Source: Certhia americana (lineage: Eukaryota; Chordata; Aves; Passeriformes; Certhiidae). Taken from it: a stretch of DNA of 64,000 nt. How positions within the stretch are numbered: position 1 is the first letter of the stretch; each line of letters starts with the position of its first letter. Below, one piece after another: positions 11,126 through 24,900 of the stretch. The DNA lies in contig CM031864.1 of the NCBI GenBank assembly GCA_018697195.1, positions 17,964,596 to 18,028,595 of the forward strand. The letters run 5' to 3'. The translations under genes were made by a program, and so were the position numbers. The notes below the pieces were generated by a model that ran no database searches, was not told the origin of the DNA, and saw only the letters and a list, made by a program, of their open reading frames with translations.

Positions 11126-12922
11126 CAGTATAGGCAAGTATGACAGTCTGGCATTTGAAAGAATCGTGCTGGAACAGAACCAAGTAACAGTAAATAACAT
11201 CTTGGATGATTTATTTGTTTTTCACAGAGATTTCTGTACAGCCACTCCCATGAAAACCACAGAGCAAAAGAAAAACTCTGTAATTTTCAGCCTGGCCTTG
11301 TGCATAACAAAAATAACCCAGCTAAAGAACCATAGGTGGCAGAAATATACTTAAACCACTGTAACTGACGTGGAAAATATCTCTAATACAACCACTGAAG
11401 GGTATAGAATGGGAAGGACACTACTAAGAGTGTAGGCACTGCTGCAGTCTGCAGGGAAGCCCAATGGTATTGACAAAAGAGCTTTGAGGTACCTTTCAAA
11501 GATTTCAATAGTTCTTGTAGCAACTTGGCATCAGAAGGGACAAAAAGTGATGTACAGCCCTCCTCTGCCCTGTACTTGCACTATGGACTGCAAGTGTCAG
11601 AATGATGTATTTCAAAAATAGTCTTCTGGGAAAGGAATCCACTTCATTTGCTTTCCCATGGAGATTTCACACAAACAGACATTAAAACTGGAAATGTGTG
11701 TTATTTCAAATATAAAAAATCAAGGGAAAACATATCCTAACAATCTATCACATACTTGTTACATATCACAGAGGAGGAACAGCGCTTATCACCCTCGATG
11801 TCCCAGTTAGACCTTACAGTGCACAGGCAGAAAATATCATGTCATTAGTGTTCCTTGTGGAGATCAGATTTGATAGGTGTGACTGGAGCTGAAGTGCTCT
11901 ATTGCTGTGCCAAAAGAAAAAGAACCCTTTGGGACAAGTGAAACAAGGAAATAAGATACTCCAGCCGAGTCATCTCTTCAAAGCAACCCTCTGAGAAAGA
12001 TACTGGACTGTGACTCCTATTTTTAGTGAGGAATCATATTTAAAGTCTAATGTTAATCTATTCTCTTGGCCAGTTAATACCAAACATAATTAATGCTAGG
12101 TGTTTATATAAAAAACCTCAACAACTGCAATGAGCTTTAGGGAGCTGCTGCAACTGGGTTTTTAAATGTCTGGGGACTTTTCTGCTTGGCTGTTGATCAA
12201 AATCGTAACATTTTGCCAAACTGCCATTTGATCATGGAAATAAACTGCTCTTTCCTTTTCAGAGCTGTAGCTAAACCATTGCTTGGAATATAAAATGATA
12301 ATATGTAGTTAATAAAACAGGTGATCTAAGAGGCAAGAGTACCACCAACTATTCCTATAGCAAATGCTTAAGTGTTTATGAACCCCAGATATTTAGCTGC
12401 ACTTGTTCATTATGTCCACCAATATTTTCCACTTTCCTTGCAATTAAAATATTCTGGGAACATACAAAATTATCTTCAAGCTTTATGTACCCCGAGTATT
12501 TGCTTATATGCATATATATACACACTTTTTTTTTCTCAAACTCCTTCTAATTTTACAAATCATTAAAGTACTGTTCCTTAGTGATTCCTGTGAAACTTCT
12601 CTACCCTTTACTTGTTCCTCTTGATTCAGCATTAGAAAATACCCAAGATCAAATTTTTTGATGAAAAACGTAGCTAATTCTGCTACTGAATATATCCAAG
12701 AAGACAATTAATTTGGCATTTTTTTCCAAGCTAAGTGCTTTTGGAACATGGTGATTGAAGCTGCCTCTTGAGAACATCAAGAAAGTTTTTAACTCAATTC
12801 ACAGATCAGAGAAAAATGGTGTCTCACTCTGAGAGTCACAATGATTACGAATCTGGGAATCAACAAACAGTTTACATATTATTTAGCCAATAATGATTAA
12901 CTATCATTTTATGTCCTCTCAG

Positions 12923-12973
12923 GTGGAAATCCTTGACTGGGAGACAAAGAAACAGCTGTGCTTCCTAGATAAG
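12923..12973 (+). CDS. TECR-like exon 2
   Basis: Phase 0 at both ends, 51 nt. It follows a CTCTCAG acceptor and precedes GTAAAA. It encodes [17 protein letters not shown], matching the start of TECR exon 2, which in human follows MKHYE. Confidence 0.93.
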
Positions 12974-15900
12974 GTAAAACAAAAATCTGCTTAAAAGGAT
13001 AGATGACCTTTTTAAAAATTACTCACTTTTCTTAAGTATATTTGGTGTTTATGAAGGGTATTTCATCTCCTGGTAGCCTTTCCTTGGCCACTTGCAATGA
13101 TTATGTGAACTTCATATTGACTACAGTGTATTTTGACCCTTTTCAAGAGGGAGCTTTTGGGCAAAAAGGACAACTTCAGTTGCTTTACTAAGAGGGTGCC
13201 AGTTGTGTGGTACTCAGAAGCCATCAAGTTGTCACTGCTGTAGTAGTAACTTTTGATCACTGCTAGAGAAGTTGCCTCTGTAAACAGGTGACAAAAATTG
13301 TCTTGCCTTTTCCCTGTCAGTTCTTTGAATCCTTCATGCCAAGGCTAGACATCTATAAGAAACAGTTATATTGTCTAAGTTGCATTTCTATTTGGCTTAA
13401 TAGTCTTAAACTTAGTAGTTTTCTTTCAAAATATGCCTCTTATATTTACAATATTTTTGTTGCCTAGGTGGAACCAAATGCTACAATTAGAGAGATCAGA
13501 TTGATGTTCCATAAATTATGTGAGTATAACTTCTGCAGCAGCTCAAATCACATCAGAATGTCCAGTACATAAAGAGGAAAAAATTACATAATTTGAAATG
13601 TGATTTATACACACATAATGCTGAATATCTGCACATGAATGTGATCACAGTGAGATTTCAGTAAAATTATTTTGTCCTATCCTGATACAGCTTTGTTTTT
13701 TTTTTTTTTTTTTTTTTTTTTTCTGTTGCATAAATTATCACCTATATTAGAGTTGAATAAATATTTATAAAAACCTTTAATCGAAGCACATCTTGTATTG
13801 CATTCTTTATAGTAGTGGATGATCTGAGCTGAATATCGTATATCACACAATTCTGTATGGTCTTGCAGATCCTCGGTGGTACCCAGCAAGGCAGTCAATA
13901 AAACTCGATCCAAGTAAGTACTTGTGAGGTCTGGAGTACCTGTGAATAAACTCTGAGCAGGGCCCTGGCATGAAAGGTATACATAAGGGTATTAGCACTT
14001 AAGAATCTGTTTCCAGTTATGTTAGCACTGTGAAGGCTGAAGAGAATCCAGAACAAATACAATTCTTTGGAAGGAAACACAGTTCCACACTGGTGCTTGG
14101 CAATGAAATCAGGAGTTTGCACATTGTTCCAATGCATTTGCTAAGTACTGGGCACTGTTGCTTTCCAGAGGCAGCACAGGATCTAGATATTCACGGCCCT
14201 TAGCTGCAGTGAAATGATCTCCATGATGATGCTCAGCTGGGAGCCCCAAAAAGGCTTGTGAGTTTGAGCTATCAATTCACATAATCCTCTGCTCTCAGGC
14301 AGGAATTACAGTTCTTTTGAGGGAAGCTAATGCAGAACACATTGCTGTAGACATAGCAATTGCTGACAAAGCTGATGACAGCTGACTGACTTTATTAATA
14401 CACTTGTAGGTATTGCTGCTAGAAGCCTCTTACACAGCCTGAGCCCACAAAAGAAAGTCTAATTGCCAAACTGTGTTAATTCATTTTAGCTAAAATACAA
14501 CACTTTCTTTCTTTGCTTTCATTAAGGATCATTTTATTTAAACAGTCCCTTTAAAGTATGCTGGTGAAGATTTGCTCATTGTGTAAAATCTATCCTTGGA
14601 AAACAGATGTATGATTGTTTCTTTCTTTGAAGGTCTCCCTTTTCATATTCTCTATGAATTTATGTAGTGAGACTTGCCATGAGAAAAATGCTGGCCTTCT
14701 GGAGATTCCTCCAAATCTAGGCATTAAAAGCTCAAGTACTGTGGAATCACCTCCTAGCTGGTTGTTTAGGAAAAGAAAGGCAATGAAAATTTCTGTAGGA
14801 GAGTTTTCCAAACACAGCTTATCCTTATTTTCTGTTTGTCTGATGATGAGCAATGAGAAGAGTGGAAAAGAGGACAGAGAGAGGTGCAGCTGTTTAGGAG
14901 GTCAGTGAGCTATGATAAAAGGGCATTGCCCCATCAACAAATTCTGCTGTTAGCTGTGATGAAGCAATTCTGCTAGACTAGGCAGGCACATAGGATTGAG
15001 AATTATCTTAACTGTTTTGGTGTGAATAGAAAATCCAGGATTATATGTGATTACAGGGATAAATAGAAATTAAGTGTAAATATTCTTGGTCTGTTTAATG
15101 AGATTCCAATAAATCCACATCGCATCAAGGAGTCTGATAGATAAAGCACCATATAAAGCTAGTATGCAACAAAAGTGGACTTGAATGTCACTAAGATGTA
15201 ATTACTTCTTTCCTTCTCAGAAGGAAAGTCCCTGAGGGATGAAGAAATCCTGCAGCACCTTCCTGTTGGCACAACTGCTACCTTATACTTTAAAGATTTA
15301 GGGCCACAGATAGGATGGACTACGGTGAGCTCTGCTTCAAGTCTGAGCCATTTTAATGGCTAGTTTTCCATAGTTAATCCTTACATCACTTTTTGTTTCT
15401 CTCCAATATTTCTGCATGATGTCTGCTCTGATAGTGGATGCGGGCAATGAATCCTCATTGCTTCAGTTCATTTAATCAGGGAAAGCAGTAACAGATTGAA
15501 TGCCTATTTAGTTCCCTGGGAGAGCAGCAGTGGAAAACCTGCTGCAGGGTAGGTTGGCTCTACAGAACTAAAATGCAGGTTGTCAAATGGATGTTTACTG
15601 CAAAATCATTAGGAACTAGGTATGTAAATGCCTTTGGCAATCTGCTCCACAGGACCTGTGTAACTCCTGACAAAATTAGGATTATACTCGTATGAGTTTG
15701 TCCTGCAAAGGGGCTTGGGAGCAACTTCACATGTCAGTACTTGAAGTGACTTCAGCAACAAAATGCATGAAAGTAAGATTAGTCTGCATGTGACTGTGTC
15801 CCAGGATGCCAGTGATAGGCTAACGACAGCTGATAATTTCTGCAATATTAGCAGCCATCCGCAAAGACCTTGCATATTTACTGTCTTAGCTCAAATGCAA

Positions 15901-18900
15901 ATTTTATCACAACTCGCTTGGCAGGCAACACAGTACTGCTGTTTCTGCAGTGAGGTGACCAATGACCCTTCTAGCTCTCCAGAAGGTCCTTGCTGCACAG
16001 TATTACACTAGTACCAATAAACAGCATGATGTCAAGGGAAAAGCACATCATAATTTAAAGGCATATTTACCATTTATTAGCTATGAGACTTTAATAAAAC
16101 CTTGTGTTAATTGCAAATAGCAAAGACAATGTTAATAGGAGATAAATAGAAGTCAAATATGTTCTGCAAGGCTGAGTCTTCACATCTTTACTTTGGATGC
16201 AGTGCTGATAAATCAAGCAGCTATCGCTCAATCCAAAAAAAATAGGAAGACAGACAAAAACTTCTAATGGCATTGTAGTCTTCAAGACACACCTTCATTA
16301 CTGTACACCAAAGTAGCACAGTGCAGGGTAACACCAGGCTTCTATCATTTCATAACCATTTGCATTCTGCTCTCCCTGCCCTTCAAGCTAATTCATTCAA
16401 ATACAAGCTAACAAATACTTCAGTATTATCAAATCAAAAAGATGAGCATCCCATCTACAAGCAAACCTGATCTTAGCCAGGGAAAATGGTGATCATAACA
16501 GAAGTCATTTTCTGAGTAACAAAACAATTCTAAACACATTAGAGAACTGGGATTGTTTGGGTTTGGTTTTTTGTTTGCTTTCTTTTGTTGTTGGGTTTTT
16601 GTTTGTTTGTGACAGAAGTACAATCAATTTTCCTTCTTTCTCTGTAAGTGAGGTATGGGCCTACCTTCCTCACTTAAAGATGGGTGGAAAATTCAGCTGT
16701 TAATATTTGATCACAAGTTAGCTTCAATTTAATATGATATTCCTAAGAAATACCCACCTATCTGAAATGAAATCAAGTTAGAGAATAGCTTCTCTGGTTT
16801 CCTAGTTTTTTTTCTCCTTTCTTTTTATTTTCCTTCTAGTATTCCAATTAAAGCTTGTTTGAACATAGAATGAAATTATTGTTTCCTGGGACAACTGCTG
16901 TGCTAACTGTTCACACAGATGGGGTCACTGTGAATACTTACGAGCTGTGTTTCCAGTTTAAACAAAATTCATTCAGTAGAAGCAGAACTCCTATTTCTCA
17001 AGACAAATCCTTCACCAAATTTCATTTTAAACCAAAATAAAGCAACAGCTTTTGAGTGCAAGAAAAGGGTGAGAGCTGCATAAATGTAACATGCATGCAT
17101 ATTTGTCACAATCTCTGGGCTGCCATTATTGTCTTTTCATATCCATACTGTGCCTGCTGCACTGGCAATGGCTGTTTGAAAGCAACTGAGGCAAATCATT
17201 GCAAACTATTTATGTGCATGGATACCAGTTTCATAGCCTGAGCCCAGACCTTCTGCTCCCTCCCTGCCTCTCTTAATGGATATGTGGAGGTGTTTATCCT
17301 ACTGCATTAGTTATCACAAAGAAACCAGAGCAAACCCATCATCTAATTGAGCTGTCTATTTTCTCTCTTTTTGCAGGTATTTTTGATAGAATATACAGGT
17401 CCATTGTTCATCTATTTTCTGTTTTATTTCCGCATGACTTTTGTCTATGGACTGGATGAGAGGTTTACATCAAGTCCGCACCCAGTAGTTAAGTAAGTCC
17501 ATTTGTAGGCTTGACCAGTATTTCTTGTAGTCTCATTCCAAATGTCTTGCCACACTTGTTTTTTTAAGCACTCTTAAATGCTTTTGTCTTGCTGTTTCTA
17601 GCTTGGCATGTATCTGCCATTCTTTCCACTACATCAAAAGGTTGATTGAAACAGTATTTGTTCATCGGTTCTCCCGTGGGACTATGCCACTGAGGAATAT
17701 TGTGAAGGTAAATTGTGTCAGAATCTATAGCTGCCCTTACAAATCCAGCCTAGCCAGCCTATGCTCTGCCTCTGCACCACATACTTTTTTGTGTGGCTTT
17801 TGCAGCAATTCACAGCAAATCTCACCCATAAAGCTGCAGTTCTTTCAGAAGATTTCTTAATGTCACTATTGTATAACCCGCATGCTATCATACTGTTACT
17901 AATATTATAGAAATCTCATTACTTTTAAGAATTTTAAACCTTCAGCATTCAGGAAGAAAACCCTTCCTTTTCACTCAGCGAGGTGCTTGGGTGTGAATGT
18001 TTTAGTAACAAGGAGACTTTAAAGGCAGTACAGGTAGACACAAGGGTGGGAGACCTGATTAAAAAAAAAAAAAAAAAAAAAAATCTATTTTTGTAACAAT
18101 CATTTTATATCCGCTTTGCCCCTAAAATTCTCTTTGTTGTTATGAAACTGTTAATTTACCTTTGATCCAGTGCTAAGCAGCTTAGTTGTTCTGCATTTTC
18201 TTCTCCATAGGAGCATTCCCTAATGTCACCAGTGCTGCTGTGGCACAGGGCAGCTCTTGAGGTGCAGACTCTGTTTCCTGGGTGTCTGAGAAGTAGTACA
18301 GTGACTACAAGGTTATGCATAAGCTGTAGTTATTTTATAAATGTTTGCAACAGAGAACACGCTAGTAGTCAAAAGTACACCTTATTCTAAGAAATATGAG
18401 ATTGTCAACTGGAAAAGCATTTGGGAGTTTTAACATTTGGGATTTAGGCACTTCCTTGTAATTTGCACTATGACAGTGATACTAGCAGCAGCTGAAGCTC
18501 TACCTTGTGGCTAACTCCTTACAGCTGTCCAGTGGCTCTGGTCCTTCAGGTGGTAGTTTCATGCTTTCAGGAAAGGAGGGTCTGTAGTGGAGCAGTGGCC
18601 CTCCAAAAGAATCCTCCCTAGAAATTTATTGTGCTTCCTGCAGCAATAGTTGTTAAAAAGTTCACAGATCTCATTCTTGACACCACAGATCTTGCAGATC
18701 TCTTGTTCTTGACACAACAGTGGCTAATGCAAGCTGAACAACAGATAAATGAGCAACTTTACCTTGAAAAAACAATCAGTGTGATAATTATCTTTCTCAC
18801 TGCCATCTCTGACAACTACTTGTTGCTTTCAAGCCATACAAACTGTTGTTTCTAAAATTGACATTTTTACCCTTCATTCTGCTCACTTCCTCTTTTCCAT

Positions 18901-21900
18901 CTTCTCAGGTTGGTGGTACTTGCTTTCATCTGTAAAGTTGCTCACAGTTCTTATTCTACCTGCTTAGCAAAGCATGGGTTTGATTTTCTTTTAGAATTTC
19001 ATTTGCCTTGGTGGTGTTACTCCAAAATTGTGTGATAAACATCACATGCCTTTTTCCATTTTTCCATCACATACAAGTGGTAGACAAAGCTTCTTACTTT
19101 CAGGGTTTGATCACATACACAGCAGATGTAGAAAACTTATTTCCTAAGTGCAGTGGAATGTTACGTGTACAGGAGACACTTCAGTCTCAATAAGCAGAAA
19201 TCTGAGATGGGAATTGACGAGAAATATGATGTTCATCCTATTTTCCAAATGGAACTAGGAATATTATGCCCTACAATGCAGCAGCTTCACCAAAAGCAGA
19301 GCATACTAACACAGCATATTTTTTTCTAATATATGTGATTTTCCTAGTCATTGGAATGGTAGACTACCTGATTTATCTGGACCTAGTAAACAACTCCTTA
19401 GGGTGAATAAGATAGGGATTATTACAAAAACTGTGTGGTGATAAAGGAACTAATTGAAAGAAAGTTAATTATGGTTGTGCCAAAAAAGCATCAGTCAGAC
19501 CTTTAATACTAGGGAAGTACCACTAGAATTCCTCAAAGATTAGTCTCATGATTGGTCCTTCGTAGGCCTTTCTTTACCCATGAACATTTTTGTGAGTAAA
19601 AAGAAGGGATATCATCACTTTGTAGAAAAACTTCTGGAGAAAAGAGAACATTATATGTAAATAAATACTATTTGAACCAGAAGACAAACAGAAGGATACA
19701 TGCTGGTCATGAATAAACATAAGCAGGATATGAAGAACTATGGATTTTCAATTGCAGTAGAAAAGACAAAAGTCCATAAGTTTGGAAACTTAGGAATAAT
19801 TTATTTATGGGATCCCTGCAATATCTGAACTTGACCCACAGCATTATAAGAGATTGTTATAAAGCTTTATTAATCAAGATTCACAGAAACTCTTTCTTCC
19901 TTCCAAGTGAGTTTATGAAGTCTGTCTGTTTCTATCTGAACCTCACTGGAGGGGTTTGTATGAGCAATAAGGATTCAAGTGGCAGATGGAATTTTACAAA
20001 TGTTACTGTTAGCGTCCTTAGCAGTGGTAGAGCCCCCTCATCTTAAAGCCCCTTTTCGTATAAATGAGGAATACTCTTGCAGTAAATCATATTCTTTGGC
20101 TGAATAGTACTTGTTCAGTTTAATTACAACATGTATTGTTGGGGACTGAGCCATGATAATTAATTTATTTAATTTTACTTCACTGAAATCCATTGCCATA
20201 TGTTCCATCCTGTGCCAAGCCTTGAAGATAGGAGATGATTTTTCTGAAGATGCCATTCCAAGATTACAAGAAACTGTTTCCACCTAAGTTCATACAGCAG
20301 TCAGTAAATTGTAAGTGCCTGTCGAAGAAGCTAGGGTTAGGGAGGAAGCAGTAGTTTATGGATAGGGCACTACCTATCTTGTCCTTCACTGGAAACATTC
20401 TTTTGGTTCTGCTGCATTTCCTGGGGGAAAATGTAGTCATCAGGGGGAAGCTATTTTTTTTTTTTTTTTCTGCTCATTCATCCCTGATTTGTAATTACTG
20501 GTTAATAATTTGCTCTTTCTCATCAGTTATCTCTTAAACAATCTCAGAGCAAGGACAGTGTTAAGTGCTGGTGTTACAGCATACCCCAAAGGGTGTCCAT
20601 TTTGTCTGAGGTCTCTGGGCACTGCAGTGGTTCAATTAACCCTGAGAAAAAAGTGGAAATGGAACTGAACATTTGATACAACTGTTTTCAGCAGATGAGG
20701 GGGCACCAGCATTTTCAGAAAAATGCACCATCAGACACTGCAGTCAGCTAGTGCAGGTTGGAGACGCTGAGGTAATCACTTTTCCAGGGTATTATTGCTA
20801 GAAATGCAGTTCTGGTATATACAGGGGGAAAAGACTGCAAAATTCAACGCAAAAAAAAAAAAAGTTAAACCAGTCAGGACAGTAAAAAATGCAGCCTTGG
20901 ATGGAATTTTTGCCTGCATGAGCAGGAAAGGAAGTGGTGAAGGAGAAAGCAGAAACACCTAGAAATGTCTAAGGTATAGGAACCTATTTGGAAGGCCAAG
21001 AAAAAGAAAGGGGACCAGAAAGAGTAACAAGACCTTTACCAGAAAGAGTTTTAGTCATTATTGAAAATAGGATGCAAGGAAAGATAAGGCAAAGAAAAGA
21101 ACAGAAGAAGTGGTGAAAGGAAGATAAAGACCTCAGTTGTGGTCTTGCTCGGTGATAAACAAACATACCTTAATACATCAAAAATTGAGGCACTAGGTTG
21201 GGTAAAAGAAGACTCAACTGATGAGGGGCAAATGTATGAATTGTTGAGGCTTAAAGTCTTTCTGCAAAAGAATGGCACCTAGGGGTTAGAGCACAGAGCA
21301 AGAAGAGGAAGGTGCCAAGAAAGGGCCTCCCTCCCACCTATGTAGGAGGGAGACAATAATGTGTCACCAAGACACCAAAGCAACTATGAGTGTCAGAAAA
21401 AAAACCACAGAAGGCAGGGCCAAGGGGGCCAAATAAGAGGTAAAGATTGTCATTGCAGGCAGATTTTTTATGGATGAAGCACTGAGAATGGTCAGGAATG
21501 AGTCAATACAGCCATTAGTGACAGGCGGTGTTATCAGAGTTTAGAGAGTGGCAACTGCATCACGAGGATGATGAAACACAAGGACAGCAGCAAAAGGGAC
21601 AAACTAGGGAAGTCACAGTGAAAGTGCAGAGGAATCAGGCAGGAAAAGTTGGGAAAGAAAGAAACTGATGGGGTGAAGGAAAAGAGGACAGGAGATTAGG
21701 CAGTGCAAAATAATAAGCAGAGAAGAGAGGACAGTGCCTAAATCCAGTCTTACAATCTCAGGGATCAGCAAAACAAGTTTCTTTAACATACAGTCTCTAT
21801 GCACTTCACCTTTGCTCAATGGCTTGCCTGACAAGATGATCATACTTTCTAAAACTGTTTATAAACTTAACAGCTCCAAGATATTTTAGAGGAAATTTTA

Positions 21901-24900
21901 ACTCTATTAGCACTACTTCCTTTCTTATTTCCTGTTACCTGCTCCCACCTACCATACATAGTACTGCCATTTTTTGTTGTATTATCAGCAAGCTGAAGGA
22001 TTGTCCTGATTCATTGTTATCAACAGTACTTGTGGTGAATATTGGCCTAAAAGACTGTACTAAAACAAAGAAAAATTGCTTATTTTTCAGAACTGCTTAT
22101 ATTACTGGGGATTTGCAGCTTGGCTTGCCTATTACATCAATCATCCTCTTTACACTCCTCCTTGTAAGTAGCAAACCCACCCTCAACGATTTAAGTATTT
22201 ATGTATGCACTTTGTTTACTAATACTAATGACACGCAAACTTTCTTTTTAATAGCTTATGGGAAAAAACAGATAAATTTTGCTGTGATCATGTTTCTGGT
22301 AGGTTTTTTGCTTTTTCTATAAAACGCTAAAATATCTTGCTTTATTTCTTCTGTCGTATAAGTGGAGGAGTGAGTAGGACAAGCAGATACTTAGAACTTG
22401 GACATTTGTGATGTATCACTAAAGCTGACCACTTGCATGCAAAACAGATAAATCTGCATGTTTTTAATGTGATTTTGTACACAAAGGAGTATTTTGATTC
22501 AGTGTCCAAAACTAGGATATGCTGGGATGATCTCTCATAATCTTTAAAAGTTTGTGACCCTGTGTTTAAAAACCAGTGAGTTTGTTTTGTGAACTGTTTA
22601 TTGAGTGTTAAAAATCACAACAGATCATAAATCTCAGAGAATGACCCAACTAAGACAGTATGTTGCTGATCATCTCTGGTGATAGTTTCATTTTGCTGAG
22701 CTTCAACCTGTTTACAACTTTCTTTATGACTCAAAATTCTTCAGTCACTGTTCATTCTCACAATTCCTAGGAACATTTCATACATGCAGAAGCAAAGTCA
22801 GTGTAGCCAATAAAGATGTAACTCAGTTCAAAGAGCTTTCCTATGTATGTGTAACTTGTTTAGAACATCAGCTGTTCACTTGCTTTGACAAACTAATCAT
22901 CAGTGACTGCAGGATCCCAAAGCAGCTTCCCAGGATGAAAATTCTGTGAGGTCATAATCTATTCACATTTCATAGAGAACCTCCATAACTGAAAGCACAG
23001 AGCTGGGAATAGAACTCAGGAGCTCTGACCACTGGTCATTTGCTGTAATAGTTATGCATTGCAGACACTGGAGACTGTCCATAATCATATAAATGGGTCA
23101 TTTCAATACACTCTACTCATAATTGATTGGGGAAACATTCTTTAAATCCAGTGAAGGAAGCTGGGTCAATTATATTTCATGACTCATATCAATAATACTC
23201 TAGAGAAGAAAACTTACTTAGGGACTAAACTGTATCTTCCTTGGGATTTTAATAACTTTTGAGAAACCAAGACTATGGAAATAATTTTGTGGATGTTTTT
23301 AAAGGCATGAGAAGATCAAAAAATAAAGCAAGTATCTCTCGAGTTCACTTCTGTCCCCTGTGGTTTATTTAGATTTCAAGGGGATTATGTAAGTAATAAA
23401 TTTGTTCTTTTGGACATGGGGTCCACATTTTCTGAAAAATATCATAAATATACAACACAATATGGACTCATATTTGAATGGAGACACTTCATCCTTCTGT
23501 CAGCAGTCTTAGTTAAGGATATTTATTATTATGTTTATAATAGATTATTTTCCTTTTCTTAAATACTTTAAAGAATCCCAGGAAACAACAAAAGGAAGAA
23601 AAGCAAATAGAAAGGAAGAACATTTTTAACTCTGTCATACCTTTTCTTGCAGCTGTGTGAAGCTGGAAATTTTTCCATCCATGTTGCACTCAGTGACCTC
23701 CGGAGAAATGGTAAAAACTTCATTCATCATTTTTCAGTTTTGCACAGCCATTCAGTACTCCTTCAGTTACTCTGCTTCAGGAAAGACCTGATCCTGGGGG
23801 GTGTTGATACCTGTCAGCTGACTACTGTGGGAGCACAGGTTGCTCAGCACTGTACAGATTGGATTCTAAGGGAAGTCAGACTGTTGAACAGCACTTCTTA
23901 TCATGCTGTAGTCTTTATTGTTCACGCCGGGTTGTGCTGGGGGAGCAGTCACATTGGTTATACTGCCAGTGCAAAAGGAAACAGCTGCTACAAGCTATGT
24001 TTTGGTGAGCAAGGGAAAGTTCCCTCACAGGTATCCTACTCCTCCTGTGGGTGCAGAGGACATCCTGTCTTCCCACATCCTGTTTGTCCCCCTGACAGTC
24101 ATGAGACACAGAAGTAGGCAAAGCTGGGTTGTCTTTACAGGAAACAATATATTTAGGAGTGTGAATATTTTGTGATTTGTTTTCTGATCTATAGGATCCA
24201 AAACCTGTAAGATCCCATATCCAACAAAGAATCCTTTCACATGGCTGTTTTTCTTTGTATCTTGCCCTAACTATACATATGAGGTATGTATTTTCAAACA
24301 AGATGTTCAGATTTTAGTTTCGCTGAATATATTTTTGTTTCTTTTAGAATATTTTACATGGAAGAAACCTCTGAAACCATTCAGCTCAATACATTTCCCC
24401 TCCGTCCCTAAACCCCATGAAATCAGGTTGTGGACAAGAATTTGTCTGCTCCTCCTCCCCTCCCTTGGGTCAGTACTGATGTGACTAAGCCTACACAGAC
24501 AGCCCTGACCCTGGGCTGGTTCTTCCATGTGGCTGCCAGGCAAGACATACACTCTAAAGCAGGGCAAATTCTACAGCCAGGAACGGGGAGATTGCCACTG
24601 AACGTGTGTTGCAATGAGAGGATGGAGGTGTCTGGTGGACTTATCCTAGAAATATCACTGCAGGCAGGAAGATAGTGGTCAGACAAATAAAAGATATTGT
24701 GATAGAGAAAATAAGTCTTCTTCCCCATTTTCTTAAGTTACACAATCACTTGTGTTGGTGGTGACTGCTTTAGAAACTGTAATCAGCTTATCATTTCATA
24801 TTCCTTTATCAGGAGCTAAACTCCTGACTGAGTTCAAAAGCAGATAAAATCAGTGCAACTCAGTGTAACATTCATTCTTGCACAGAAGGACAGTGTCAGG

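Larger units (their letters stand above)
4400..12922 (+). other. Presumed first intron or 5' region of the TECR-like gene
   Basis: About 8.5 kb of AT-rich sequence with no recognised coding exon. It contains a 15-bp tandem duplication (8601-8630), a 30-bp near-perfect palindrome (9331-9360), a poly-A run ending at 10810, and an antisense CR1 fragment (10850-11125). A pair of overlapping short open frames at about 10400-10723 matches nothing I know. Confidence 0.5.
12974..17376 (+). other. TECR-like introns 2-5 (excluding exons 3-5)
   Basis: Non-coding spaces around exons 3, 4 and 5. The only clear element is a 27-base T run at 13696-13722. A T/G-rich low-complexity patch lies near 16550-16610. 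No other gene was recognised. Confidence 0.6.

Noticed and set aside
23647..24117. 156-codon plus-strand frame starting in TECR-like exon 10
   Set aside because: Only the first part is exon 10. A good GTAAAA donor at 23711 and the phase of exon 11 show that the rest is intron.
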